Positions 1 through 9,204 of a stretch of DNA of 64,000 bases are shown here, in pieces. The translations under genes were made by a program, and so were the position numbers. The stretch comes from Mediterraneibacter massiliensis (GTDB lineage: Bacteria; Bacillota; Clostridia; Lachnospirales; Lachnospiraceae). Each line of letters opens with the position of its first letter. Within the stretch, counting starts at the first letter, position 1. The stretch spans positions 1,854,372 to 1,918,371 of the forward strand of contig NZ_LN913001.1 in the NCBI RefSeq assembly GCF_001487105.1, read 5' to 3'. Under the pieces are notes generated by a model. It worked only from the letters and a program-made list of their open reading frames with translations, searched no databases and was not told the origin of the DNA.

Positions 1-609
1 CTTAATCTCTGATTTATCCTGTTTTTCCTCTTTCCGGTCTTTTCCCTGCAGCCTGATATAAACTCCATCCGCTTCTTCAAACAGGACGGGAACCTCTCTT
101 TTTCCTTTCACATGCCCTTTCTTATATTCTTCTGTCAGCTCCGCTTCATCCTCACAGACTTTTTCCCCTAACGCCTGAATGACGTTCCATACTCCCATCG
201 CACTGATCGTCTGTCCAGTCATCTCACTGACCTGACGGGCACATTCTCTGTAAGATAGTTCTGTGATCCCGTTTACCAACAGTTCCGCCATATTCGTTGA
301 GAGCAAACCCACGTGATCCAGATCCAGTGTTTCGTTCAGCAGATATACAAAACGCTTTCTTCCGTCCTCCTCTGTCACTTCATAAACATTTCTCTGATAG
401 GTCACCTCACCATATACGGTCTTCACAGTTGTCTGTCTGCCCCCTTTATTCCGGTACTTCTTTTTGTCTCTGTCCTCCATCAGCATCCGGTCATACCGTT
501 CCAGGAACTCTTTTGGGAACTCCCTGCCGATCTGGCAGACCCACGCATAAATATTTTTCTCTAACTGCTTGAATGTTACGCCGTTTTCCTTTATCATTGA
601 ATTCATCAT
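1..609 (-). CDS. ISLre2-family transposase, N-terminal part (window-edge partial)
   Basis: This is the first 203 codons of the same transposase that is complete at 5139-6569; the two are identical at nucleotide level over the shared part. The start codon is at 609, preceded by an AAGGAG site five bases upstream. Within the window the frame is open, so it is truncated only by the window edge and may be intact. It belongs to the UPF0236/ISLre2 transposase family, which carries a single transposase gene per element. Confidence 0.88.
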   Translation of the reverse strand, partial: MMNSMIKENGVTFKQLEKNIYAWVCQIGREFPKEFLERYDRMLMEDRDKKKYRNKGGRQTTVKTVYGEVTYQRNVYEVTEEDGRKRFVYLLNETLDLDHVGLLSTNMAELLVNGITELSYRECARQVSEMTGQTISAMGVWNVIQALGEKVCEDEAELTEEYKKGHVKGKREVPVLFEEADGVYIRLQGKDRKEEKQDKSEIK

Positions 610-721
610 ACAGACTCCTTATGTTTTTTCTCGTCAATTAAACAATAAGATAAATCTGTATGATTGGGAAGAGGTTTCGATCTCTTCCCTTTATTTTTGC
701 CAATGATAATTATACTCTAAG
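1..721 (-). mobile_element. ISLre2-family insertion sequence, copy 1 (cut by window edge)
   Basis: Bases 1-721 are identical to 5961-6681, the transposase-upstream end of the complete copy at 5065-6681. The identity stops at 721, which marks the element's end. The rest of the element lies outside the window. It sits 27 bases downstream of the parC stop codon and points the same way as the topoisomerase operon. The flanking 9 bases (722-730) differ from the target duplication of the other copy, so the two copies inserted independently. Confidence 0.9.
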
Positions 722-748
722 TTTGCCTATAACCATTTCAAGTACTGA

Positions 749-2992
749 TCATACACGTGCCTTTGTCCCGGTACCATCCCGCTTTGCCAGGCGCAGTCTG
801 TTTAATACCACTTCTTTTTCTTTATACAGCGCCTTTGCTTCCATACCTTCTTCAAACAAATATACCTGCTCCAACTCATCTTTCTTCTGAAGTTTCATTC
901 CTCGCACTCCCACAGCGCCTTTCTTCTTTTCCGGAACTTCCGCTGCCATAAACCGCAGGAAATACCCACCCTTTGTCTGCAATACGAGATTCTGGTTTTC
1001 ATTGACCACACAGACGGCGAGCAGCCTGTCCTCCTCGTTTAACTTCGTTGCCGCAATGGTCCGTTTCGACACCTGAAATTCACTGCCCTCTACCCTCTTT
1101 AACATTCCCTGACTGGTAGCAAACAATAATCTGGCGAAACGCATTTGCTCGGCATCATATACGGTGATGATCTGTTCTTCACTGCTCACATAATTACTTA
1201 CATTATCGATCGGGATCCCTTTGTCTCTGAATTTTCCATAGGGCAGGTCTAACACTTTGATCTGATGCATTTTCCCGGTATCTGTAAAGAGGCAGATTTT
1301 ACCTGTATTCATACAGCGGACAATATATTTATTCTCGGCGTCTGCCGCTTCTTTGTTCCTCTCATATACAGAAACATCCACTGTCTTTGCATAGCCGAAC
1401 CTATCCATCAAAAATATGACTTCCTGTTCCTCGATCTTTTTCTCCTCAAAGACTGCTTCTTCCGCATTTTCTACGACTGTCCTGCGTTTTCTTCCATATT
1501 CATTTTTATAAGAATCCAATTCTTCCATGATCAGATTCGCCATAGAATCATAGTTATTTAAAATATCCTCATATCTGGCAATATTTTTCAACGTCTGATC
1601 ATGCTCTTTTTGCAGTGCCTCGATCTCTAATCCGATCAATTTATACAAACGCATTTCTAGTATTGCAGTCGCCTGCCTCTCGGTAAACCGAAGGAGTGCT
1701 GCCATTTTTTTAGAAATGCTAGATTTAAATTTGATATTGTCTGTTACGCCGTTGACCAAGCAGGCTTTTGCATCTTTTACAGACGTACTTCCCCGCAGGA
1801 TCTCAATGATCAGATCGATCACATCGCACGCCTTGATCAGCCCTTCTTGTACTTCCCGCCTCTCTTCCTCTCTTTTAAGCAATGTCTTATATTTTCTCGT
1901 CGTCAATTCAAACTGAAAATCCACATGGTGCTCGATCACTGCCTTTAAGCCCAAAGTCTCCGGTCTTCCGTCCGCCACAGCAAGCATATTGACGCCGAAC
2001 GTATCTTCCAGTCGTGTCTTTTTATAAAGCATGTTTTTTAGATTTTCAGCGTCCGCTCCTTTTTTGAGCTCTAATACGATACGAATTCCTTCTTTGGAAG
2101 ACTGGTTGGAAATATCTGTAATATCTGTTGTCTTTTTGGCCTCTACCAGCCCAGCAACATCATTTAAGAACTTGCCGATCCCGCTTCCGATCATCGTATA
2201 GGGGATCTCTGTGATAACAAGCTGTTTCTTGCCGCCCTTTAACTCTTCTACTTCTACCTTGCCTCGGATTTTGATTTTTCCTTGTCCCGTCTCATAAATC
2301 TGCAGCAGATCATCTTTATTGACTACGATTCCGCCTGTAGGGAAATCCGGTCCTTTGATATATTTCATCAGCTGCTTCGTACTGATCTCATCATTTTTCA
2401 TATATGCCTTCACGGCTTCGATCACTTCGCCTAAATTATGGGTCGGGATGCTGGTCGCCATCCCGACCGCAATTCCTTCAGCCCCATTGACAAGCAGATT
2501 TGGTATGCGCACAGGAAGAACGACAGGCTCTTTTTCTGTCTCGTCAAAATTTGGTCCAAAATCGATCACATTTTTATCCAGATCAGACAGGTAGACTTCC
2601 TGCGTAAATTTCGTAAGTCTTGCTTCTGTGTACCGCATTGCCGCCGCACCGTCTCCCTCTATGGAACCAAAATTGCCATGTCCGTCTACTAACACCATAC
2701 CCTTTTTGAATTCCTGCGCCATAACGACCAGAGATTCATAGATAGAGCTATCTCCATGAGGATGATATTTACCCATTGTATCTCCCACAATACGCGCACA
2801 TTTACGATATGGCCTGTCATAGCGTATTCCCAGCTCATGCATATCATAGAGCGTCCTTCTCTGTACAGGTTTTAAGCCGTCACGCACGTCTGGCAACGCC
2901 CGTGCGATGATGACACTCATGGCATAATCGATGTATGCTTTTTTCATAAGATCTGAATACTCTGTTCTTATTATCTGTGATTCACTGTTCAT
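749..2992 (-). CDS. parC: Type IIA topoisomerase subunit A (topoisomerase IV ParC-like)
   Basis: This is the DNA-breaking and religating subunit of a type II topoisomerase, about 747 residues. The catalytic tyrosine lies in AAMRYTEARL near residue 121, and the N-terminal segment DGLKPVQRR is typical of the GyrA/ParC breakage-reunion domain. A C-terminal beta-pinwheel follows. Where gyrases carry the GyrA box (QRRGGKG-like), this protein has an unrelated acidic stretch, which favours a ParC role over gyrase. A frame extends up to 3022, overlapping the parE stop as TAATG, but AGGAG lies eight bases before the ATG at 2992, which I take as the start. It follows parE directly and is surely cotranscribed. 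A second GyrA-like paralogue elsewhere would confirm the naming. Confidence 0.9.
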   Translation of the reverse strand: MNSESQIIRTEYSDLMKKAYIDYAMSVIIARALPDVRDGLKPVQRRTLYDMHELGIRYDRPYRKCARIVGDTMGKYHPHGDSSIYESLVVMAQEFKKGMVLVDGHGNFGSIEGDGAAAMRYTEARLTKFTQEVYLSDLDKNVIDFGPNFDETEKEPVVLPVRIPNLLVNGAEGIAVGMATSIPTHNLGEVIEAVKAYMKNDEISTKQLMKYIKGPDFPTGGIVVNKDDLLQIYETGQGKIKIRGKVEVEELKGGKKQLVITEIPYTMIGSGIGKFLNDVAGLVEAKKTTDITDISNQSSKEGIRIVLELKKGADAENLKNMLYKKTRLEDTFGVNMLAVADGRPETLGLKAVIEHHVDFQFELTTRKYKTLLKREEERREVQEGLIKACDVIDLIIEILRGSTSVKDAKACLVNGVTDNIKFKSSISKKMAALLRFTERQATAILEMRLYKLIGLEIEALQKEHDQTLKNIARYEDILNNYDSMANLIMEELDSYKNEYGRKRRTVVENAEEAVFEEKKIEEQEVIFLMDRFGYAKTVDVSVYERNKEAADAENKYIVRCMNTGKICLFTDTGKMHQIKVLDLPYGKFRDKGIPIDNVSNYVSSEEQIITVYDAEQMRFARLLFATSQGMLKRVEGSEFQVSKRTIAATKLNEEDRLLAVCVVNENQNLVLQTKGGYFLRFMAAEVPEKKKGAVGVRGMKLQKKDELEQVYLFEEGMEAKALYKEKEVVLNRLRLAKRDGTGTKARV

Positions 2993-3021
2993 TTCCTTAT
3001 CTCCTCGTCCTTTCAGACACA

Positions 3022-4944
3022 TTATATATCCAGTTCTGCCTCTGTGGCGTTTTCATAAATAAACGCTTTTCTAGGAGGCACCTCAGTTCCCATCAGCATC
3101 TCCGTCACACTGGATGCCATACGGGCATCTTCGATCTCCACCAGCTTCAAGAGTCTCCTTTCAGGATCCAGCGTTGTCTCCCAGAGCTGCTGTGCGTCCA
3201 TTTCTCCAAGTCCTTTATATCTTTGCAGCGTAAAACCGCCGTCATGAGTCTTTCTGTATCTCTCCAATGCCTTATCATCATACAGATACTCTTCTTCTCC
3301 TTTTTTCGGCATAGTCTTGTACAGCGGCGGCATGGCAATATACACATGCCCTTCATAGATCAACTCCGGCATGAATCTATAAAACAGCGTCAAAAGCAGT
3401 GTAGAGATATGAGCGCCGTCTACATCTGCATCTGCCATGATGATGATCTTATCATAACGCAGCTTGCTGATATCAAAATCATTGCCGTATCCTTCCGAAA
3501 AGCCGCAGCCAAACGCATTGATCATCGTCTTGATCTCTGCATTGGCAAGGATCTTATCAATACTTGCTTTCTCTACATTTAAAATTTTCCCTCGGATCGG
3601 GAGGATCGCCTGGAAATTTCTGTCCCGCGCCGTCTTCGCCGAGCCGCCCGCAGAATCTCCCTCCACGATAAAAATCTCACATTTACTCGGATCTCGGCTC
3701 TCGCAGTTTGCCAATTTCCCATTACTGTCAAAAGAATATTTCTGCTTCGTCAAAAGATTCGTCTTTGCTTTTTCTTCTGTCTTTCGTATCTTCGCCGCTT
3801 TCTCCGCACTGGAAAGTACTTTTTTAAGCACCTCAAGATTACGGTCAAAGTACAATACGATCTCATCTCCCGTCACCTTACCTGCCGCTCTCGCTGCATC
3901 CGGATTGTCCAGTTTTGTCTTCGTCTGCCCTTCAAACCGTGGATCCGGATGTTTGATCGAGATGATCGCCGTCATGCCATTTCGTATATCCGCTCCGGTA
4001 AAGTTGGCATCCTTCTCCTTCAGGATCCCAAGTTCTCTGGCGTACTGATTCATAACCGATGTAAACGTTGTCTTAAAACCAGTCAGATGTGTGCCTCCCT
4101 CGGCATTATATATATTATTACAGAAACCAAGTACATTTTCATGGAATTCATTGACATACTGTATAGCCGCCTCTACCTCGATTCCTTCCGACTCTCCTTT
4201 GAAATAGATTGGTGCGTGCAGCGCTTCTTTTTTCTTATTTAAATCCTGGATATATCCTATGATTCCTTCCGGTTCATGATAGATTTCTTTTTCCGCTTTT
4301 TCACCGCGCTTGTCTTCAAACACGATCGTCAGCTCCGGATTCAGATAGGCTGTCTCATGCAGACGGCTCTTTACCTCGTCAGCCTTAAACCTTGTCTTTT
4401 CAAATATCTCACCATCCGGCAGAAAATTTACTTCTGTTCCCGTCTTTCGCGTCTTTCCTATTTTGGGAAGCAGTCCATTTTCCAGCTCTATGACGGGGAT
4501 CCCTCGTTCATACCGGTCATGATGCACATAGCCGTCCCTGCTGATCTTTACATCCATATATACAGACAATGCGTTTACGACCGAGGAGCCAACTCCGTGC
4601 AGTCCCCCACTGGTCTTATAAGCCGAGTCATCAAACTTTCCGCCTGCATGCAGTGTTGTATAGACAAGGCGAGCAGCGGATACACCCTTTTGATGCATAT
4701 CAACAGGAACTCCGCGTCCATTGTCAGCAATAGTCGCGGAGCCGTCTTTTTCCAGCGTCACTTCGATTTTTGAACAAAACCCTGCCAAATGCTCATCCAC
4801 TGCATTGTCTACGATCTCATATATCAAGTGGTTCAATCCCTTGGTCGATACGCTTCCGATATACATTCCCGGTCTTTTTCGGACTGCTTCCAGCCCCTCC
4901 AATACGGAAATACTGTCCGCATCATATGTATTCTGCTTTCCCAT
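3022..4944 (-). CDS. parE: Type IIA topoisomerase subunit B (ParE/GyrB ATPase)
   Basis: This is the ATP-driven subunit of the topoisomerase, 640 residues. It has a GHKL ATPase fold (EIVDNAVDEH, DNGRGVPVD, GGLHGVGSSVVNAL), a transducer domain, and a Toprim domain with EGDSAGGSA and DADVDGAH, the metal-binding acidic cluster. The C-terminal QRYKGLGEMD and PPRKAFI are normal for the family. Length matches stand-alone ParE/GyrB. The start at 4944 has AGGAGA upstream and a near-consensus promoter at 5010-5038. Whether the pair works as gyrase or topoisomerase IV is inferred from the missing GyrA box in its partner. Confidence 0.92.
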   Translation of the reverse strand: MGKQNTYDADSISVLEGLEAVRKRPGMYIGSVSTKGLNHLIYEIVDNAVDEHLAGFCSKIEVTLEKDGSATIADNGRGVPVDMHQKGVSAARLVYTTLHAGGKFDDSAYKTSGGLHGVGSSVVNALSVYMDVKISRDGYVHHDRYERGIPVIELENGLLPKIGKTRKTGTEVNFLPDGEIFEKTRFKADEVKSRLHETAYLNPELTIVFEDKRGEKAEKEIYHEPEGIIGYIQDLNKKKEALHAPIYFKGESEGIEVEAAIQYVNEFHENVLGFCNNIYNAEGGTHLTGFKTTFTSVMNQYARELGILKEKDANFTGADIRNGMTAIISIKHPDPRFEGQTKTKLDNPDAARAAGKVTGDEIVLYFDRNLEVLKKVLSSAEKAAKIRKTEEKAKTNLLTKQKYSFDSNGKLANCESRDPSKCEIFIVEGDSAGGSAKTARDRNFQAILPIRGKILNVEKASIDKILANAEIKTMINAFGCGFSEGYGNDFDISKLRYDKIIIMADADVDGAHISTLLLTLFYRFMPELIYEGHVYIAMPPLYKTMPKKGEEEYLYDDKALERYRKTHDGGFTLQRYKGLGEMDAQQLWETTLDPERRLLKLVEIEDARMASSVTEMLMGTEVPPRKAFIYENATEAELDI

Positions 4945-5009
4945 ATTTACTCTCTCCTACTTCTTTTACACCTCTTGCCAGGGGTTGCCTCTCCCTGCAC
5001 TATTGGTTA

Positions 5010-5038
5010 ATTCTAGCACATACGATAGGGGTTTTCAA
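5010..5038 (-). promoter_or_regulatory. Sigma-A promoter of parE-parC
   Basis: On the minus strand, TTGAAA (5033-5038) is separated by 17 bases from TAGAAT (5010-5015). The promoter lies about 70 bases upstream of the parE start. The insertion sequence begins only 27 bases upstream of the -35 box, so the promoter is intact but its upstream region was replaced. Confidence 0.8.
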
Positions 5039-5055
5039 ATAATTTTTCCTTTTCA

Positions 5056-5064
5056 ACCGCTCCT
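5056..5064. repeat. 9-bp target-site duplication, left copy
   Basis: ACCGCTCCT at 5056-5064 is repeated exactly at 6682-6690 and brackets the insertion sequence. Nine bases is the usual duplication length for ISLre2-family elements. Confidence 0.9.
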
Positions 5065-6681
5065 GTTACTGTCAAGTAATCGTTGGCAACTTTCTTTTTG
5101 ATTTATCTTTTTGTTGAAATAGCATGTTTTGTCCCAGTCTAATATCCAGCCATGTACAACAGTCGTTTTCTCTCCCCCTGTATCTTTCCATTTAATCCAA
5201 CCATATGTCCAATCACCGGATATTCATATCCTTTTCCGTCTTTCCTTGGCGCTTTCGCTGACATCAGAATCTCTCCATACAATTCTTCTACTTTTTCTTC
5301 TTCAAATACCGGCCGACGCAGACGTTCGGTCACTTCATACAGCTTTCCACTGCACTTTTTTGCCAGGATCTTCGCCAGATGATTTCCTCCCTGTTTGCTC
5401 CAACTCCTATGTCCATGCTTCATTCGCTTTGCGATCACGCTCCATACATGGTTTTCCATCGTTCCCATATTCCGATATGCCAACCCTTCCGGTGGCTCTG
5501 GAAGATTGAGATTTTGAGACTGGTAAGGCACGAGTCCTTCCCGGTTGTTTTCATAATAACGAATCAGGTCTTCTACATCTTCAATCTCTGCCTCATCACT
5601 TAAGCTGTTTCGATAGATTTCCAGATACCGGAATACTTCTTCAATCTCTTCAGCTTTTATCAGCTCTAAAACAGCATCCCTCGCAGCCTGTTCATGGATT
5701 TTCTCTTTCGCAGCCTTATTCCGGTGGAACGGGTCTAACTGAAAACAGGTGCTTTTATCTTTCACTTTCTTGATCCAGGATGCTCCGTCTGCGTTTAAGA
5801 TTCTTTGATCCACTTCATCCAGGTTAAACTCCTGCGCGATTGCTGCTTCCCGATATTCCTGAAACTCCTTTGCTTTGGAAAATCCGGCAACGACTACTTT
5901 ATTTTCCAGCGCATAACGATCCGAACCGGTTTTTCGCCATCCTTCATAAGCAATCCCGATCTTAATCTCTGATTTATCCTGTTTTTCCTCTTTCCGGTCT
6001 TTTCCCTGCAGCCTGATATAAACTCCATCCGCTTCTTCAAACAGGACGGGAACCTCTCTTTTTCCTTTCACATGCCCTTTCTTATATTCTTCTGTCAGCT
6101 CCGCTTCATCCTCACAGACTTTTTCCCCTAACGCCTGAATGACGTTCCATACTCCCATCGCACTGATCGTCTGTCCAGTCATCTCACTGACCTGACGGGC
6201 ACATTCTCTGTAAGATAGTTCTGTGATCCCGTTTACCAACAGTTCCGCCATATTCGTTGAGAGCAAACCCACGTGATCCAGATCCAGTGTTTCGTTCAGC
6301 AGATATACAAAACGCTTTCTTCCGTCCTCCTCTGTCACTTCATAAACATTTCTCTGATAGGTCACCTCACCATATACGGTCTTCACAGTTGTCTGTCTGC
6401 CCCCTTTATTCCGGTACTTCTTTTTGTCTCTGTCCTCCATCAGCATCCGGTCATACCGTTCCAGGAACTCTTTTGGGAACTCCCTGCCGATCTGGCAGAC
6501 CCACGCATAAATATTTTTCTCTAACTGCTTGAATGTTACGCCGTTTTCCTTTATCATTGAATTCATCATACAGACTCCTTATGTTTTTTCTCGTCAATTA
6601 AACAATAAGATAAATCTGTATGATTGGGAAGAGGTTTCGATCTCTTCCCTTTATTTTTGCCAATGATAATTATACTCTAAG
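5065..6681 (-). mobile_element. ISLre2-family insertion sequence, complete copy
   Basis: The element is 1617 bp, with one transposase gene and imperfect inverted ends: 5065-5089 against the complement of 6657-6681 match at 17 of 25 positions and share TTGGCAA. It is flanked by 9-bp direct repeats. It landed between parE and spoIIP, next to the last base of the spoIIP stop codon, and so broke neither gene. It is oriented so that its transcription runs towards parE. Confidence 0.95.
5139..6569 (-). CDS. ISLre2-family transposase (UPF0236 type)
   Basis: The protein has 476 residues and fills the insertion sequence. It resembles the UPF0236/ISLre2 transposase family in length, charged lysine-rich composition and segments such as LPEPPEGLAYRNMGTMENHV and HRSWSKQGGNHLAKIL in the C-terminal half. 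The ATG at 6569 has AAGGAG five bases upstream. The frame is intact from end to end, so this copy may be active. Its first 203 codons are identical to the partial copy at 1-609, which suggests recent duplication. Confidence 0.92.
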   Translation of the reverse strand: MMNSMIKENGVTFKQLEKNIYAWVCQIGREFPKEFLERYDRMLMEDRDKKKYRNKGGRQTTVKTVYGEVTYQRNVYEVTEEDGRKRFVYLLNETLDLDHVGLLSTNMAELLVNGITELSYRECARQVSEMTGQTISAMGVWNVIQALGEKVCEDEAELTEEYKKGHVKGKREVPVLFEEADGVYIRLQGKDRKEEKQDKSEIKIGIAYEGWRKTGSDRYALENKVVVAGFSKAKEFQEYREAAIAQEFNLDEVDQRILNADGASWIKKVKDKSTCFQLDPFHRNKAAKEKIHEQAARDAVLELIKAEEIEEVFRYLEIYRNSLSDEAEIEDVEDLIRYYENNREGLVPYQSQNLNLPEPPEGLAYRNMGTMENHVWSVIAKRMKHGHRSWSKQGGNHLAKILAKKCSGKLYEVTERLRRPVFEEEKVEELYGEILMSAKAPRKDGKGYEYPVIGHMVGLNGKIQGERKRLLYMAGY

Positions 6682-6690
6682 ACCGCTCCT
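6682..6690. repeat. 9-bp target-site duplication, right copy
   Basis: ACCGCTCCT, identical to 5056-5064. It ends on the base directly before the complement of the spoIIP TAA stop (6691-6693). Confidence 0.9.
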
Positions 6691-7872
6691 TTATTGTGTA
6701 AGAACCTGCTGTAATGTATCTGCCAACACTTCCATTGCATTCATCATCTCTTCTACTGTATTCGTCTGCGCTCCGGCTTCAATCAGAAGAGATTTCGGCA
6801 CCAGATGCAGATTATAGCGATAGCCTCGCAGGTAAATGTGCCTTGCAAAACCTGGATATGTACTTTCACAGGCAAGCTGCATCTGTAATGAAAAGGCAAG
6901 GTTATCCTGTATATATGGATTATAAAGATATGCTATATCCCCATTTGTACGCGTTCTACTCAATCCGTTAAAGAACATGATCTTTGCCGTCTGCTTCCCG
7001 TTTACTTCCGTCACCAAATGTGTGTCGTCGCCTACTCCGTCCCGATGCAGGTCGATGACCACTTCTATCGTAGGATTCGCCTCCAGGATCGGGCGGATAG
7101 ACGCTTCCGCATTCTCATAGGCATTGCTCCTGTCAAGCTGTCCATTGATAATATCATAGACCCCGGTATCATGGATTGTCTCGATCCCTTTCTCATTTAA
7201 AAGCTTTGTCAGATACTCTCCGACACCTACAATGCTGGTGCTGGGATCACCCGGCGTAGAATCCACAAATTCTTCTTGGGAATGGGTATGAAAGATCAGT
7301 ACTTTCGGACCGTCTGCAGTAGTATCGATCTTCATGCTTCGTCCAAGCAGATCGTCTGCATTGAGCTGATCCGGTCCTATCATAGTGGAACTGTCTACCG
7401 TATAAAAATTGCTCAGCAGATAATCAAAATCCCGCAGCTTTTCTATCGACATATCTACAGAAGAAGATACCGGCTGTGTTTCCTGTGATTGTGCTGCATC
7501 TTCCTCTCCGATCAATTTCCCGTTTTCGTCTACCGCATTCTCGTCGTTTGCCTGGCTTTCTAATATTTTTGCGATTGTCTCTTCATCTTCCATAGGCGCT
7601 TCATATGTCTTTTTCTCTTCCACATATTGTACCACCGGCAGCCATGCATACACTTTCTTTGTAATCCATGCCCCCATGCCCTGTTCTGGTTTTTTATGCA
7701 GATAGGCAAGGCCCGGCATATACATTTCTTCCGCTTTATACAGCAGATCTCCCTGCAGTTCATAGCCAAAATCTCTGGCCGCTGTTTTTCCAACGGCTCC
7801 TGCAGCCCAGACGCCTGCGAAACACAGAATAAAAAGCAGTCCTTTTAACTGTTTTTGCTTTCCGTTATTCAA
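6691..7872 (-). CDS. spoIIP: Stage II sporulation protein P (engulfment peptidoglycan hydrolase)
   Basis: SpoIIP is a membrane-anchored amidase and endopeptidase that works with SpoIID and SpoIIM in the mother cell to thin the septal wall during engulfment. The sequence shows one N-terminal membrane helix (LLFILCFAGVWAAGAVG), then the amidase domain with VLIFHTHSQEEFVDS, VIDLHRDGVGDD and the late LIEAGAQTNT. A GTG start at 7959 is possible but has only a weak site. I prefer TTG at 7872, preceded by AGAGGTGG, giving 393 residues with the membrane helix right at the N-terminus. That choice leaves a terminator-like hairpin (7888-7939) between gpr and this gene. The gpr-spoIIP order is conserved in spore formers. 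Confidence 0.9.
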   Translation of the reverse strand: MNNGKQKQLKGLLFILCFAGVWAAGAVGKTAARDFGYELQGDLLYKAEEMYMPGLAYLHKKPEQGMGAWITKKVYAWLPVVQYVEEKKTYEAPMEDEETIAKILESQANDENAVDENGKLIGEEDAAQSQETQPVSSSVDMSIEKLRDFDYLLSNFYTVDSSTMIGPDQLNADDLLGRSMKIDTTADGPKVLIFHTHSQEEFVDSTPGDPSTSIVGVGEYLTKLLNEKGIETIHDTGVYDIINGQLDRSNAYENAEASIRPILEANPTIEVVIDLHRDGVGDDTHLVTEVNGKQTAKIMFFNGLSRTRTNGDIAYLYNPYIQDNLAFSLQMQLACESTYPGFARHIYLRGYRYNLHLVPKSLLIEAGAQTNTVEEMMNAMEVLADTLQQVLTQ

Positions 7873-7887
7873 TCTGTCCACCTCTGC

Positions 7888-7939
7888 AAAAAGTGTGCTT
7901 CTCCCTCTTTTCAAAAGATGCCTTTGAGCGCACACTTTT
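7888..7939 (-). terminator. Hairpin between gpr and spoIIP (terminator or attenuator)
   Basis: On the minus strand the 10-base arm AAAAGTGTGC (7939-7930) pairs with GCACACTTTT (7898-7889), with a further T after the second arm and a smaller inner hairpin. It fits a partial terminator between gpr and spoIIP. It lies inside the frame only if the far-upstream GTG is the true spoIIP start. Confidence 0.55.
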
Positions 7940-7984
7940 CTTTTTTCTTTAAGATGCACCGGCTATTTTCTTCCGGACTCTTTC

Positions 7985-8983
7985 TTACATTGTATGCTTA
8001 GGTTCCCCTATTATGCCTTTTCTCATAAATAATACGTTCAGTGCTTCCGAGATCGTATAACTGATCTGATCTACCATTTCATCTACATCCTTTGGCGTGA
8101 CAAACATTCCGTTTAAATGTGGCGCGATCAGTTCTTTTACCAATTCATATTTTTCTCCTGCAGTATAAGAACGCAAAACTTCTCCCGCTTTTTTCAGCGT
8201 GTCGGAAGTTTCCAGAGCTGCTATGAAATTCTCCATCGTATCGTTTACGATCGTCGCCGCGTCTACCACGGTTGGGACTCCGATACCGATCACCGGGACT
8301 CCCAGAGATTCTTTATTCAGTCCACTCCTGTTATTTCCCACACCTGTTCCCGGATGTATCCCTGTATCTGCGATCTGGATCGTCCGGTGCAGCCTTTTGC
8401 TGTTTCGCGCGGCTAATGCGTCCACTGCAATCACCAGATCCGGCTTTGTCTCTTTAATCACACCTCGTATGATCTCGACAGTTTCCATACCCGTCTGTCC
8501 CATCACACCCGGCACGATCGCACTAATCATATTGGCATTTTCCATCCCCATCGCATACTTTCCATATTCTTTTACAATATGTCTTGTCACTGTCAGATGA
8601 TCGACCACATTGGGTCCCAGCGCATCCGGCGTCACCTGTCGATTCCCAAGCCCGACTACCAGTATAGATACATCTTCTTTCTCGATCGTATTTCCCCGGA
8701 TCAATTCCTGCACATATTTTGCCAGTTCTTCTGCTATCTCCCTGTGATAATCCTCATCCGGCACAGACAGATTAGGCGCCTCTAAAGTCAAGTAGGTGCC
8801 CACTGGTTTCCCCATTGCTTTAGCTCCTTTTTCCGTCTCTATCCGCACTCTCGTTACACGAATTTCTTTTTCCTCATCATAATGTTCCTCCAGTACGACA
8901 CCCTGTACTTCTACATGATCCGATTCAAACCGCTCCTTTTCTTCCAGCGCAAGGTCTGTACGAATACTATACTTATCCAACAT
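7985..8983 (-). CDS. gpr: GPR endopeptidase (spore germination protease)
   Basis: GPR degrades small acid-soluble spore proteins during germination. The protein has 332 residues. It carries the N-terminal YSIRTDLALEE segment, which resembles its own autoprocessing site, and the family core ILVVGLGNRQVTPDALGP, SAIVPGVMGQTGME, VIAVDALAAR and ADTGIHPGTGVGNNR. It is made in the forespore as a zymogen; related enzymes are sigma-F/G controlled, but I could not identify a convincing promoter here. spoIIP follows on the same strand. Confidence 0.95.
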   Translation of the reverse strand: MLDKYSIRTDLALEEKERFESDHVEVQGVVLEEHYDEEKEIRVTRVRIETEKGAKAMGKPVGTYLTLEAPNLSVPDEDYHREIAEELAKYVQELIRGNTIEKEDVSILVVGLGNRQVTPDALGPNVVDHLTVTRHIVKEYGKYAMGMENANMISAIVPGVMGQTGMETVEIIRGVIKETKPDLVIAVDALAARNSKRLHRTIQIADTGIHPGTGVGNNRSGLNKESLGVPVIGIGVPTVVDAATIVNDTMENFIAALETSDTLKKAGEVLRSYTAGEKYELVKELIAPHLNGMFVTPKDVDEMVDQISYTISEALNVLFMRKGIIGEPKHTM

Positions 8984-9085
8984 ACTCCATCCTCACTTTA
9001 TTCTTGTTTCGCAGCTCATGCCCTCTCATGCCGGCAAACTTCGCCCGATGTTGTTTAGTTTTACCGTATTTTTCATAAATATGTA

Positions 9086-9114
9086 TTGACAAGCCTCCAT
9101 ACTTGGCATAAAAT
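9086..9114 (+). promoter_or_regulatory. Sigma-A promoter of rpsT
   Basis: TTGACA (9086-9091), 17-base spacer, TAAAAT (9109-9114). It lies about 90 bases before the rpsT start. The rest of the gpr-rpsT gap shows no other clear feature. Confidence 0.85.
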
Positions 9115-9204
9115 AAATGGGTATGTTTCATTGGAACGTCCGTGTCCGAATCCAGTGAAATGATAAATTACATTTGAAATTTCGCATATTTGGAGGTGTA
9201 CAGA

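Noticed and set aside
749-4944. Calling the pair gyrA/gyrB
   Set aside because: The subunit A homologue has no GyrA box where gyrases carry it. I kept the topoisomerase IV names, with the caveat that a second pair is needed to confirm.
1-6681. A composite transposon carrying parE-parC
   Set aside because: The right insertion sequence has its own 9-bp duplication on both sides, and the sequence outside the left copy differs. Two independent insertions explain this better than movement as one unit.
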